From Proteobacteria bacterium UBA2383 (GTDB lineage: Bacteria; Pseudomonadota; Gammaproteobacteria; Competibacterales; Competibacteraceae), in the NCBI GenBank assembly GCA_002343485.1, contig DDST01000065.1:1859-20701 (forward strand): 18,843 nucleotides of DNA, read 5' to 3'. The notes under the pieces were generated by a model. The model made no database searches. It saw only the letters and a program-made list of their open reading frames with translations, and was not told the origin of the DNA. Shown piece after piece: positions 1 to 7,923 of this stretch (positions are counted from its first letter, which is position 1; each line of letters opens with the position of its first letter). The position numbers were made by a program, and so were the translations under genes.

Positions 1-254
1 GTGTCGAATAGCAGGCGGTGCTGTTCGCCATCCGCGGTTTCTGCTTCCAGCAGTGCCGCGAAGCCAGCCGCGTTATCTGCGTGTAGATCGCCAAACGGTG
101 GCCAGGGAATCGTGTACTGATCGATGTCAGCGCCGCCCGCAGCGCGGATATCGTCAAATACCTCTTGGGTGTCGAACCAGCCCGTTTCGGAGATGCAGAG
201 AATCCGCAGACGATTCAAAACCCCGATGTCGAGGGGCGATTGAGCAGTAGCCAT
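1..254 (-). CDS. MBL-fold metallo-hydrolase, N-terminal part (runs off window start)
   Basis: The first 84 codons of a gene that continues beyond base 1. The start ATG (254-252) has a strong Shine-Dalgarno, GCAGGAGGTT, at 270-261. The fragment shows a leading segment with LRILCISETGWFDTQEVF, then a stretch rich in Asp/Gly/Ala, and ends at LLFDT. That looks like the first beta-sandwich strand of metallo-beta-lactamase-fold proteins of the 7,8-dihydropterin/'hydrolase superfamily II' type, where LLFDTG precedes the metal-binding HxHxDH. The HxHxDH motif itself lies outside the window, so the call rests on the N-terminal pattern only. It lies 32 bp downstream of the NifX-like gene on the same strand and is probably co-transcribed with it. 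MBL proteins of this kind are often neighbours of NifX-like small proteins. Substrate unknown. Confidence 0.6.
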   Translation of the reverse strand, partial: MATAQSPLDIGVLNRLRILCISETGWFDTQEVFDDIRAAGGADIDQYTIPWPPFGDLHADNAAGFAALLEAETADGEQHRLLFD

Positions 255-286
255 GATCATAACCTCCTGCTTTAAAAGAGACTTTC

Positions 287-676
287 TTAGTGATGGCCGT
301 GACCTTCGTGGCGATGGTGGTGTTCCCTTCCACCATGCGCGTGCGGTTCTGGGATTCCAATCGGCAAAGTGCCTGCCAGATAGGCAGAAACGGCTTGATC
401 GGGATCGGTTTCCGGGGTCACCAATCCAATGATGCCTTTCATGGCGAGACGTTGCCGTAAACCTTGACCCATGCTGCCGGCAATCAGAATTTGCGCATCG
501 TCCAGGGGGTGTGGCGCGTGTGGCGGACTTTCATGAAAACTCTGATCCTTGGGTAACTCAAGCAGATCTTTGTGGAGAATTTTGTTCTGCGCAATCTGGT
601 AAATCCAGAATTTGCGGCAACGTCCCGCATGCTCCGTGATGGTGTGACGGTTCTGGCTGGCAACGGCAATTTTCAT
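287..676 (-). CDS. NifB/NifX-family metal-cluster-binding protein with His-rich tail
   Basis: 129 residues starting MKIAVASQNRHTITEHAGRC, typical of the dinitrogenase iron-molybdenum cofactor (NifX/NifB C-terminal, NafY-like) fold, which binds Fe-S or FeMo-co precursors in a small ribonuclease-H-like domain. A longer frame opens at 769, but I prefer the ATG at 676 because GAGGAAA sits about 8 nt upstream and the family begins with MKIAV(A/S). The core spans about residues 1-108: Cys20, the conserved turn GSMGQGLRQRLAMKGI at 67-82, then a D-x-A-V-x-A-Y-L-A-G segment. The last 20 residues (110-129) hold 8 His among Gly/Glu/Arg and probably bind metal. No nif structural genes are visible, so a role in nitrogenase assembly is not implied; stand-alone members exist in many non-fixers. 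Likely first gene of a unit with the MBL hydrolase. Confidence 0.8.
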   Translation of the reverse strand: MKIAVASQNRHTITEHAGRCRKFWIYQIAQNKILHKDLLELPKDQSFHESPPHAPHPLDDAQILIAGSMGQGLRQRLAMKGIIGLVTPETDPDQAVSAYLAGTLPIGIPEPHAHGGREHHHRHEGHGHH

Positions 677-1002
677 ATTTAAAGTTTCCTCACAGAGGGA
701 CTTGAATGACGATCCTGATTCGCTGACTGCATTGGATTGACTACTATCATTTATACAAACCGGTGGCATTGCGAATTCTCAAGCGGCATTTGCGCTATCG
801 GATCGAATCAATTCCGGTCAAACGTGATATAGCCAGCAGGTGTATTCCAGGCAAACTGAGTGCTTGTTCCACAGTCAAGCAGGCAGTTGGAACAAATTGA
901 TGGGAATATCGCCGCCTGAAAGATGCCGTTGAATCTGCACTTGAGACCGGCTACTTTGCGTAAACGGGCAGTACTCCAAAACCAGACGGATGAAAGACTC
1001 TC
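677..1002. other. Intergenic region between divergent genes (326 bp)
   Basis: Separates the minus-strand NifX-like gene from the plus-strand 1387-residue membrane protein, so it should hold both promoters. I see AT-rich sequence around 730-760, including TATAAA read on the minus strand (about 755-750), but no -35 box at a normal distance from it. No sigma-54 box (GG-N10-GC with flanking consensus), hairpin or convincing reading frame was found. Frames through it on either strand are short and do not resemble proteins. Confidence 0.4.
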
Positions 1003-4000
1003 ATGCGTATAGACCGGCACTCCCTCCGAGCCATTACTTTACCCTTGCTGGCGGTGATATTTCTGTTGATGCCTGTATTTTATGCACTGCCGGCTCAGGC
1101 CGCATCCATTCCGCCTGCTGTGCTAACGCAAATTCCGGTTCCATTGCATCCCTGGCTGGAGTGGGTATTGCGCAGTGTGCCGGAAGAATTGCGTTGCCCG
1201 GTTTATTACGATCAGGTTAAACGGCATCGTTGTGTTTGGTCGACGGCGATGGAACTGCGGCTTAATGCCCATGGTGGTGAATTTAGCCAGCGGGTGTATC
1301 AGGACGCTGAAGATTGGGTGACGTTACCTGGCGATCGGCGTTATTGGCCGCAGTCGGTGCGCTTGGATGATCTACCCGTGCCGGTTATGGAACGAAGCGG
1401 GCGGCCCGCCCTCAAGGCCTCTACTGGCAATCATCTGATAATCGGACAGTTTTTCTGGAGTTCCCTGCCGGAGTCGATGCACGTTCCACCGGATAACGCG
1501 TTGCTCGATCTTTGGGTTGATGGGCAGCCAACGCCGGTGTTTCGATTGGAAGAGGATGGTGTGTTGTGGCTACGTCAACGGCCCGTAGAATCAGCACAGC
1601 AGGATACGCTCGACCTGCAAGTATTTCGTTTGTTAAGCGATGGCATTCCATTTAGGGTCGATACGCGCCTGGAGCTGAAAGTATCTGGGCAGATTCGTGA
1701 AGAGTTGCTGGGTCCGGTGCTATTACCGGATTTTTTGCCTTTGGCGCTGCACAGTCCTTTACCCGCTCGTCTGGAAGCCGATGGCCGGTTGCGTGTGCAA
1801 TTGCGTCCGGGAACCTGGACGATCAATTTGACCGCCCGTCATCGGAAACCTTTGGACGCTCTGACGCTGCCTAGCGCCGAGGCGCCTTGGCCGGTCCAGG
1901 AAATCTGGAGCTTTCAGGCGCAAAATGCTCTGCGAGTTGCCGCCGTAGAAGGTGTGCCGGCACTGGATCCGGCGCAGACTAATTTGCCTGAAGAATGGCG
2001 GTCATGGCCGGCGTATCTATTGCAACCTGGGGAAACTCTGCGTTTGGCCGTACGTAACCGGGGCGTCGCCGAACCAATGCCGGAACGTCTGGCGCTGAAT
2101 CGGACTCTTTGGCTCGACTTCGCAGGAGATGGCTACACGGTCCAGGATCGCTTAAGCGGGACACTGGAAACGACGCGCCTGAGCGCCGCTCCGGCGTTGC
2201 AATTGGGCCGGGTGGCGATCGGAGAGGAAGATCAGTTCATTACCAGAATTCCGGGCATTGAAGGGGCCGGTGTGGAGGTCCGGCAGTTGAACAACTTGGA
2301 ATTGACTGCCGATAGCCGGTTAGAACCAGAGATGATTGAAGATCTTCCAGCAGTTGGCTGGCGCATTGCTCCGCAGCGTATTGACACCATACTGAATCTG
2401 CCGCCGGGCTGGCGGTTGCTGGCGGCGGAGGGACCCGATCGCACTGGCAATGCTTGGCTCTATTCATGGAACTTGCTGGATCTGTTTATCGTTCTTGTGG
2501 TTGCTCTGGCTTTTACTAAGCTGTGGAATATCGGCTGGGGCCTGATCGCGCTGATAGGGATGGCTTTGGTTTATCACGAACCCAATGCGCCGCTGTATGT
2601 CTGGCTTAATATCTTGGGGGCGATTGCGCTGTTACGGGTTCTGCCGTCAGGATGGTTCCGTAATCTAGTGGAGTTTTATCGCCGGCTAGCGTTACTGGGG
2701 TTGTTGATTATCGGCGGACTCTTCGCGGTTCAGCAGGTGCGCAGTGCGTTGTATCCTCAATTGGAGGCGTTCGCCTCCGGTCTGCCGCTGCCCTCAATCG
2801 GCGCTAACGCCCCCCCTCCAGCGGCTGAGCCAATTCCAGCATTGAACGAGGCGCAAAGTACTTACAATCGCGTGCAAACCTTGGTCAAAGACCAGCAGCA
2901 ACTCCAGGAGAAACTGTCGCAGAGGCTTCAGCAACAGTACGCGGCAAATATCAAGGTGCAGACCGGTCCCGGTGTGCCGGTCTGGCGCTGGCAACGGGCA
3001 GCTTTGCGCTGGAGTGGACCGGTGGCAATGGATGAGCGCTTGCGCTTGTGGCTGTTGCCTCCTTGGGGTACGCGAACCTTGATGCTCGGTGGGCTGTTGC
3101 TGTTGCTGGCGATGGCGGCGCGGGTCTTCGTCACCCGGCGGCGATCATCGCCTCCCGATGCTGCCTCGCACTCCAGCACTCCCCCCGCGGGAAGCCATGC
3201 GGTTGACCCCTCTTGCGACGCTGACGCTCAGCCGCCTCACTCTGATCCAATGCCGCACGAGGGGAGGGGGGTTGGAGCGGCGTTGTTGCTCATGTTGCTG
3301 GCAGGGGGAGGGGGGTTGGTTGCTCCCGCGCCGGCCCAGGCGCAGTTTCCATCGCCGGCGTTGCTTCAGGAATTGCGCGATCATCTAACGCAACCACCGG
3401 ATTGCCAACGCTGCGGAGATCTAGCGGCGATGACGGTCGCTGTTAGGAACAGTGATCTGCGCCTGCAACTGTCCTTGCAAGCACAGACTGAAACCACAGT
3501 GCCTCTGCCGTTGCCGCGCGAAGGATTGATCATCCGGTCTATTGCTTTGGACGGACAACCCGCAATTCTATTTCGCGACCCTGCGCAACTACGTTGGCTG
3601 CGATTGACAGCGGGTTTGCATGAGTTGACGGTGATCGCCACGGTGCCAGCTGAGGTAACTACTTTGCAGTTGCCATTGCCGATGGCGCCGGGCCGGATAG
3701 AACTGAACGTCAACGATTGGCGGGTGGAAGGCTATGTTGAAGGCCGGGCTGACCGGCAACTGCAATTGACCCGTCAGCGGCGGGATGCCGCGACGCCCTT
3801 GCAGTCTGGCGTGATGCCCCCGTTCGTGCAGGTCGAGCGCGATATCGTGCTGGATGTGGACTGGCAGGTGAACACGCGGGTGCGCCGGTTGAGTCAGGCC
3901 GATTCAGCCGCAGTGGTGGAAATTCCCTTGTTGCCGGGCGAGCGGATCACCACGCCTGACATTCAGGTGCGCGAAGGACGCGTGTTGGTTAATCTGCCGC

Positions 4001-5166
4001 CGGAGCGTGCGGAGACCGGTTGGTCCGCAACCCTGAGCCGCGCCGATGCGCTGGCTCTTCAGGCGACAGACAATGAAATCTTCGTAGAAATCTGGCGATT
4101 GCAAGCCAGTCCGCTGTGGCATGTGCAAAGTGCTGGCATTCCACTGGTGCAGCGGGTTGATGCTAAAGGTCAATGGGTGCCGGAGTGGCGGCCATGGCCG
4201 GGTGAGCAGGTGATATTGAATGTGACGCGGCCCGAAGGTGCGCCCGGTGCCACGGTAACCATTGACCGTAGCCATTTGCAGGTCAGTCCCGGTCAACGAT
4301 TAAGCGAAGCACTGTTGGAGTTGAACATCCGCGCCAGCCGCGGTGCTGAACATCCGTTGACCCTGCCTCCCGGTGCGGCCTTGGCCGAGGTGCGGATTAA
4401 TGAAGTTCCGCAACCTCTTCAGCAGCAAGGTCAGCAGGTGGTATTACCATTGACTCCCGGTGCTCAGCGTGTCGTTCTGGCTTGGCGCAGTGAGCAGGCG
4501 ATGGAAGCGCGGTATGCAACGCCCATGGTGGATTTAGGCAGCTCCAGCGTCAATAACTCCTTGAGTTTGAAGCTGCCGCGTGATCGCTGGCTGCTATGGG
4601 CCGCGGGGCCAGTGCTGGGGCCGGCGGTGTTGTTCTGGGGGGTGTTGCTGGTGATTCTATTTGGCTCCATCGCCTTGGCGCGCTGGGGGGGGACGCCCTT
4701 ACGGACCCATCAGTGGTTTTTACTGGGGGCCGGTTTGAGTCAGAGCCATGTGCTGGCGATTCTACTGGTTGCCAGTTGGCTGTTATTGCTGGCGCGACGT
4801 AAGGCGTTGGCAGCACAGGAGATCGGTGCGCTCAGGTTCGATCTATGGCAGGTGGTGCTGGCGTTGTTAACACTGGCAGCACTGGCGGCGTTGCTGGGGT
4901 CGGTCGAGCAGGGTTTGCTAGGATCGCCGGATATGCAGGTGGCAGGCAACGGCTCCAGCGCGTGGCAACTGAACTGGTATCAGGACCGGATTGCCGGGCC
5001 GTTGCCAACAGCCTGGGTCATCACTGTGCCACTGCTGGTTTATCGTGGCTTAATGCTGGTCTGGGCGCTGTGGTTGGCTTTGGCGTTGCTCAAGTGGCTG
5101 GGTTGGGGCTGGAACTGCTTCAGTGCAGGCGGATTATGGCGGTCTTTGCGCCAGCAGAAAGCATAA
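1003..5166 (+). CDS. 1387-residue membrane protein of unknown function, two-module (possible fusion)
   Basis: I recognise no named family. The N-terminus is a signal peptide or anchor (about residues 1-33, ending ALPAQAAS). A large soluble, presumably periplasmic beta-rich part follows to about 480. About four hydrophobic helices lie at 485-600, then a Gln-rich coiled-coil-like stretch (about 615-645, KDQQQLQEKLSQRLQQQ) and another helix near 692-712 followed by RRRSS. Residues 713-749 are a low-complexity linker. From Met750 a second, textbook signal-peptide-like segment begins (hydrophobic 757-775, then APAPAQA), followed by a second beta-rich part and four or more helices at 1190-1387. The two soluble parts look distantly alike: each begins near a Cys pair (CPVYYDQVKRHRC; CQRC), followed by an LRL strand, then S-(V/I)-x-LD and a strand ending in VDG or VEG. 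This suggests a duplicated module. No SD is obvious before 1003. Codon use and GC look uniform. Confidence 0.75.
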   Translation: MRIDRHSLRAITLPLLAVIFLLMPVFYALPAQAASIPPAVLTQIPVPLHPWLEWVLRSVPEELRCPVYYDQVKRHRCVWSTAMELRLNAHGGEFSQRVYQDAEDWVTLPGDRRYWPQSVRLDDLPVPVMERSGRPALKASTGNHLIIGQFFWSSLPESMHVPPDNALLDLWVDGQPTPVFRLEEDGVLWLRQRPVESAQQDTLDLQVFRLLSDGIPFRVDTRLELKVSGQIREELLGPVLLPDFLPLALHSPLPARLEADGRLRVQLRPGTWTINLTARHRKPLDALTLPSAEAPWPVQEIWSFQAQNALRVAAVEGVPALDPAQTNLPEEWRSWPAYLLQPGETLRLAVRNRGVAEPMPERLALNRTLWLDFAGDGYTVQDRLSGTLETTRLSAAPALQLGRVAIGEEDQFITRIPGIEGAGVEVRQLNNLELTADSRLEPEMIEDLPAVGWRIAPQRIDTILNLPPGWRLLAAEGPDRTGNAWLYSWNLLDLFIVLVVALAFTKLWNIGWGLIALIGMALVYHEPNAPLYVWLNILGAIALLRVLPSGWFRNLVEFYRRLALLGLLIIGGLFAVQQVRSALYPQLEAFASGLPLPSIGANAPPPAAEPIPALNEAQSTYNRVQTLVKDQQQLQEKLSQRLQQQYAANIKVQTGPGVPVWRWQRAALRWSGPVAMDERLRLWLLPPWGTRTLMLGGLLLLLAMAARVFVTRRRSSPPDAASHSSTPPAGSHAVDPSCDADAQPPHSDPMPHEGRGVGAALLLMLLAGGGGLVAPAPAQAQFPSPALLQELRDHLTQPPDCQRCGDLAAMTVAVRNSDLRLQLSLQAQTETTVPLPLPREGLIIRSIALDGQPAILFRDPAQLRWLRLTAGLHELTVIATVPAEVTTLQLPLPMAPGRIELNVNDWRVEGYVEGRADRQLQLTRQRRDAATPLQSGVMPPFVQVERDIVLDVDWQVNTRVRRLSQADSAAVVEIPLLPGERITTPDIQVREGRVLVNLPPERAETGWSATLSRADALALQATDNEIFVEIWRLQASPLWHVQSAGIPLVQRVDAKGQWVPEWRPWPGEQVILNVTRPEGAPGATVTIDRSHLQVSPGQRLSEALLELNIRASRGAEHPLTLPPGAALAEVRINEVPQPLQQQGQQVVLPLTPGAQRVVLAWRSEQAMEARYATPMVDLGSSSVNNSLSLKLPRDRWLLWAAGPVLGPAVLFWGVLLVILFGSIALARWGGTPLRTHQWFLLGAGLSQSHVLAILLVASWLLLLARRKALAAQEIGALRFDLWQVVLALLTLAALAALLGSVEQGLLGSPDMQVAGNGSSAWQLNWYQDRIAGPLPTAWVITVPLLVYRGLMLVWALWLALALLKWLGWGWNCFSAGGLWRSLRQQKA
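3261..3319 (+). repeat. Two copies of a 15-nt G-rich repeat inside the membrane-protein gene
   Basis: GGGGAGGGGGGTTGG occurs at 3261-3275 and again, identical, at 3305-3319 (44 nt apart). Both are in the linker/second signal-like segment of the 1387-residue protein. The reverse complement resembles CTCCAACCCTCCCC in the intergenic palindrome near 8560. 44 is not a multiple of three, so the copies are read in different frames and their conservation is at DNA level, not protein level. This suggests remnants of an interspersed repeat absorbed into coding sequence. Confidence 0.6.
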
Positions 5167-5183
5167 ATTGGCTGGTACAGGCT

Positions 5184-5222
5184 ATTTACCGGCAGTGGGA
5201 GAAATCCTCTCCGGTAAATTTT
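5184..5222 (+). terminator. Stem-loop between convergent genes, likely terminator of the membrane-protein gene
   Basis: A perfect 9-bp inverted repeat: ATTTACCGG (5184-5192) pairs with CCGGTAAAT (5211-5219), with an 18-nt spacer, and the 3' arm runs into TTTT (5219-5222). It begins 17 nt after the stop of the plus-strand gene and overlaps the last codons of the convergent murI. The loop is long and the T-run short, so Rho-independent efficiency is uncertain. Confidence 0.4.
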
Positions 5223-6049
5223 CCGGTACGGAATGCTTCAATTGACCGGAAGCATTCGGGCAAGGACTCTAGTTTGACCGGCTGCCCGAGCAATTGGGTC
5301 ATAACACCTGCGGTTTGATCTGGAGAACCGCTCGTAAAGTAGCGTGTGCTACCGGTTACATAGCCTGCGGCTAGCAATCCCGCGCTATCCAGCCGGTGGC
5401 GCAATTGCCGGGCGACTGCTGGACTGGGATCGATAATGGCCATTTCAGTGCCCGCTAATTTCTGGATCAATGGGATCAAGAAGGGGTAGTGGGTACACCC
5501 CAGCACCAGAGTGTCAGCGCCAGCACTCAGCAAGGGTTGCAGATAACGCTCCAATAGGATGCGGGGGCGGATGCCGCTCACTTCCCCTCGCTCTACGCAA
5601 TCGGCCAAGCCAGGACACGGTTGCACCAATATGCGTGCCCGGTGGCCATGCTGATCCAGCAGGTGAGCAAATTTAACGCTGCGGACCGTATTACCGGTCG
5701 CCAGAATACCGACGACCCCGGAGCGCGTCATGGCAACTGCGGGTTTAATCGCCGGTTCGATACCGATGATCGGGATATCGAAGTGCGCGCGCAGCCGGGC
5801 GATAGCTGCTGCGGTTGCAGTATTGCAAGCTACCACGACTGCTTTGGCGCCCTGCTGGAGCAGAAAGTCAGTGATCGCGAATGATCGCTGGATGATCAAC
5901 TCCACGGACTTGTTGCCATAAGGCGCATGGCCCGAATCCGCCACGTACAATAGAGATTCGTACGGTAGATCGCGGTGAACCTGCCGGAGTACCGACAATC
6001 CTCCGACACCCGAATCAAAGAACCCTATTAAATTGCGATTGCCGCTCAT
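5186..6049 (-). CDS. murI: Glutamate racemase
   Basis: Interconverts L- and D-glutamate without cofactor in the cytoplasm, supplying D-Glu for peptidoglycan. 287 residues, a usual length. The family landmarks are all present: N-terminal IGFFDSGVGGLSV (Asp12, Ser13), ADSGHAPYG at 38-45, the first catalytic Cys75 in VACNTATA and the second, Cys185, in LGCTHYPF. About 20 residues after the expected end of the fold form a tail ending HCR. The start at 6049 has AGGT about 8 nt upstream. On this strand a perfect TATAAT lies at 6106-6101, about 50 nt upstream, but without a recognisable -35. The gene is convergent with the membrane-protein gene (19 bp between stops) and divergent from the GNAT gene, so it is probably transcribed alone. 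Confidence 0.96.
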   Translation of the reverse strand: MSGNRNLIGFFDSGVGGLSVLRQVHRDLPYESLLYVADSGHAPYGNKSVELIIQRSFAITDFLLQQGAKAVVVACNTATAAAIARLRAHFDIPIIGIEPAIKPAVAMTRSGVVGILATGNTVRSVKFAHLLDQHGHRARILVQPCPGLADCVERGEVSGIRPRILLERYLQPLLSAGADTLVLGCTHYPFLIPLIQKLAGTEMAIIDPSPAVARQLRHRLDSAGLLAAGYVTGSTRYFTSGSPDQTAGVMTQLLGQPVKLESLPECFRSIEAFRTGKFTGEDFSHCR

Positions 6050-6215
6050 CCGCCATTGACCTGCATCATCCTCTACCGGTTAACATATTAAAGTTGGATG
6101 ATTATAAAGCACGTTGGGACGCCCCCGTGATTTTGAAAATCTGCCTTTGCGAACCTCACGATCTGTGCTACATAGCGAAAGATGGGCCAATACATCACGG
6201 AGTCTTGTTAAAAAC

Positions 6216-6767
6216 ATGAATCTTCTTGCCTCAATTTGGGAAATTGGCCGTTGCCGGCTTGTCGAAGCCCGTGAGAATGACTTGCCAGTAATTGCGACTA
6301 TCCTTGCTGAAAATCATGTGGTTTTTCCGTTACTTGGGGTAGAACGCGATCCAGAACGCTTAGCGCTCAGTGTGCTACGCCACGATAAACTGCCGCCAAA
6401 TAGTCATTCGGCTCATGAAAACAGTTTTCTTATCAGAAGCAAGAGCGATGATGAGCTGCTGGGGCTGCTCAGTGTCTACCGGGGCCACCCGGCCGAGACG
6501 CTCCATATCGGCCATATCTTTGTGCGTCCACGCTGGCAACGGCGAGGCATTGCCCGGGAAGTCATGAGAGAACTGGAGCAACGGGCAGGAAGGGCTGGTT
6601 ATCAAGAAATCCGTGTGACGGTCGGATTGCGAAATTGGCCGGCATTGCGCTTCTGGATCGCTTTGAACTATGACCACATCATCCAAGTTGTCGGCGATTT
6701 GGAATTTCGAGAACATACCTACGCTGACATTGAGCTTGCCAAGCCTATTAGCAACCCGGATTCATAG
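6216..6767 (+). CDS. GNAT-family N-acetyltransferase
   Basis: 183 residues from the ATG at 6216. The frame is open back to a TTG at 6114, but the extra 34 residues (RPRDFENLPLRTSRS...) look unlike the fold, and CGGAG lies about 12 nt before 6216; neither start has an ideal SD. The acetyl-CoA-binding motif A is clear at residues 98-120: a beta-4 strand IGHIFVRP followed by RWQRRGIAREVM, which matches the R/Q-x-x-G-x-G/A pyrophosphate loop with its helix. Motif B follows as EIRVTVGLRN-WPALRFWIALNY at 131-152, the usual beta-5 strand, Asn and A-x-x-F-(Y/W) helix. Such enzymes acetylate amino groups of small molecules or proteins; nothing here identifies the acceptor. Convergent with pyrF. Confidence 0.88.
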   Translation: MNLLASIWEIGRCRLVEARENDLPVIATILAENHVVFPLLGVERDPERLALSVLRHDKLPPNSHSAHENSFLIRSKSDDELLGLLSVYRGHPAETLHIGHIFVRPRWQRRGIAREVMRELEQRAGRAGYQEIRVTVGLRNWPALRFWIALNYDHIIQVVGDLEFREHTYADIELAKPISNPDS

Positions 6768-6813
6768 ATTCTAAGCGCCAGATACCAGAGATCCGGGGTC
6801 AAAAATACAGATC

Positions 6814-6855
6814 TTTGATATCTGGAATTTGATACCTGGAACTTGATACTTGTTA
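6814..6855. repeat. 14-bp tandem repeat, about three units
   Basis: TTTGATATCTGGAA (6814-6827), TTTGATACCTGGAA (6828-6841) and a degenerate CTTGATACTTGTTA (6842-6855). Units 1 and 2 differ at one base. The last unit runs into the pyrF stop codon (TTA on plus, 6853-6855). A partly inverted copy, CCAGATACC, at 6779-6787 could pair with GATATCTGG (6817-6825) with one mismatch, so the block may fold and help end transcription between the convergent GNAT and pyrF genes. Confidence 0.7.
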
Positions 6856-7587
6856 AAACAATCGAGCGATTCGCTCCTGAATCGCCCATGCTGCCGCTTG
6901 AGGGTCCGGGGCTTGACGGATCGGCCGGCCAACCACGATGTGATCAGCTCCGTTAAGAAAGGCATCCTCGACGTCTAGAGTGCGTTTTTGATCATCTGCC
7001 GGACGGTTCAACACGGGCCGGATGCCCGGCGTGACGATTAATAGCTTCTCGCCCAGATTCTCTCTTAATTCCGCCGCTTCGAGTCCCGAGGAAATCACCC
7101 CCCGGCAGCCAATTTCTAATGCCCGCCGTGCGCGTGACAGCACTAGCGTTTTGGGATCACAAGCGAATCCCAGATCCTCCAGATCAGCCCGGTCAAGGCT
7201 GGTCAGAGCCGTGACGGCCAAAATTCCCAGTTCGCCGCCAATTTCACTCGCTGCATCCACCGCCGCTCGTAGAATGGCATCGTTACCGTGTACCGTTGTG
7301 AACGTTGCGCTGTAGGGTGCGAGTTGGCGCACTGCAGAGCGGACTGTTTCCGGCACATCAAAAAATTTGAGATCGATAAAAATCTTTTTGTCCCGGGCGC
7401 GCAGCCATTCAATCAATTCAAAATAACCGCCAGCCATGAACAGTTCTAGCCCGATCTTGTAAAAGCACACGGCATCGCCTAAGGCCGTCACCAGTTCTTG
7501 AGCGATGGCGGGGCTTGGGACATCCAAGGCGAAAATGAGGCGCTCGTTTGCGGGAATGAGCTTGGTCGAAAGCAGGTTAGAGGTCAT
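6853..7587 (-). CDS. pyrF: Orotidine 5'-phosphate decarboxylase
   Basis: Catalyses the last step of de novo UMP synthesis, OMP to UMP plus CO2, in the cytoplasm. 244 residues, typical for the bacterial class I enzyme. Visible landmarks: FALDVPS with Asp22, YKIGLELF with Lys44, and the catalytic D-x-K-x-x-D signature as IDLKFFDVPETV (Asp72, Lys74, Asp77). TPGIRP comes later, and the phosphate-gripping VVGRPI near 218-223. It lies 6 bp downstream of the HdeA-like gene on the same strand and is likely translated from a shared message. The gene ends inside a short tandem repeat. No anomaly in the active site. Confidence 0.97.
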   Translation of the reverse strand: MTSNLLSTKLIPANERLIFALDVPSPAIAQELVTALGDAVCFYKIGLELFMAGGYFELIEWLRARDKKIFIDLKFFDVPETVRSAVRQLAPYSATFTTVHGNDAILRAAVDAASEIGGELGILAVTALTSLDRADLEDLGFACDPKTLVLSRARRALEIGCRGVISSGLEAAELRENLGEKLLIVTPGIRPVLNRPADDQKRTLDVEDAFLNGADHIVVGRPIRQAPDPQAAAWAIQERIARLF

Positions 7588-7593
7588 GATGGA

Positions 7594-7923
7594 TCACTCG
7601 GATATGCCGACTTCCTCGGCGGCGTCCAGCACTTTCACATCGGGCTTACTACCGCAATAGGCGACGAGGTCGGTGCTAAATTGCTCCAGGTTTTTCCAAT
7701 TCAGAACGGTATCCCCGGAAATGCCGCTGAGATAACCATCAATCCACATCAGGACTACGCCTACATCCTCGGAGGAGCTTTTCGACATTTCCTGCATAAA
7801 CTCACCGCAGGTGATAGCTCCAAAGTCGATGTTCTGCATTTGGGTTTTCTTAGCCAAGACGGGCGCTGAAATCAGCAGGCTAGCGGACATGCATAGAGCA
7901 GCGGTGATCAATGAGTGTTTCAT
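7594..7923 (-). CDS. Small secreted HdeA/HdeB-like protein
   Basis: 109 residues from the ATG at 7923, chosen because GGAGA lies 5 nt upstream; a start four codons earlier is also open. Residues 1-24 are a signal peptide (MKHSLITAAL... SAPVLA), so the protein is periplasmic. The mature part has exactly two cysteines, Cys39 in ITCGEFM and Cys90 in VAYCGSKPD, with the helix between them carrying WIDGYLSG. That layout is characteristic of the HdeA family, whose members are disulfide-locked acid-activated chaperones in enteric bacteria. Outside enterics the acid role is not established, so I give the family and not the function. Its placement 6 bp ahead of pyrF looks incidental. The 332-bp gap upstream should hold its promoter; none is convincing. 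Confidence 0.78.
   Translation of the reverse strand: MKHSLITAALCMSASLLISAPVLAKKTQMQNIDFGAITCGEFMQEMSKSSSEDVGVVLMWIDGYLSGISGDTVLNWKNLEQFSTDLVAYCGSKPDVKVLDAAEEVGISE

Noticed and set aside
287..676. Nitrogen-fixation locus
   Set aside because: Only one NifX-like protein is present. Such proteins are widespread outside nitrogen fixers and no nif structural or regulatory gene is seen.
3089..3713. Long open frames on both strands over the membrane-protein linker (for example 3089-3388 plus, 3381-3713 minus)
   Set aside because: They lie fully inside the 1387-residue frame, are Arg/Ser/Pro-rich as expected for shadow frames in GC-rich DNA, and have no ribosome binding site or family resemblance.
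6114..6215. TTG-initiated N-terminal extension of the GNAT gene
   Set aside because: The added residues do not fit the acetyltransferase fold and no SD precedes the TTG; the internal ATG at 6216 gives a normal length.
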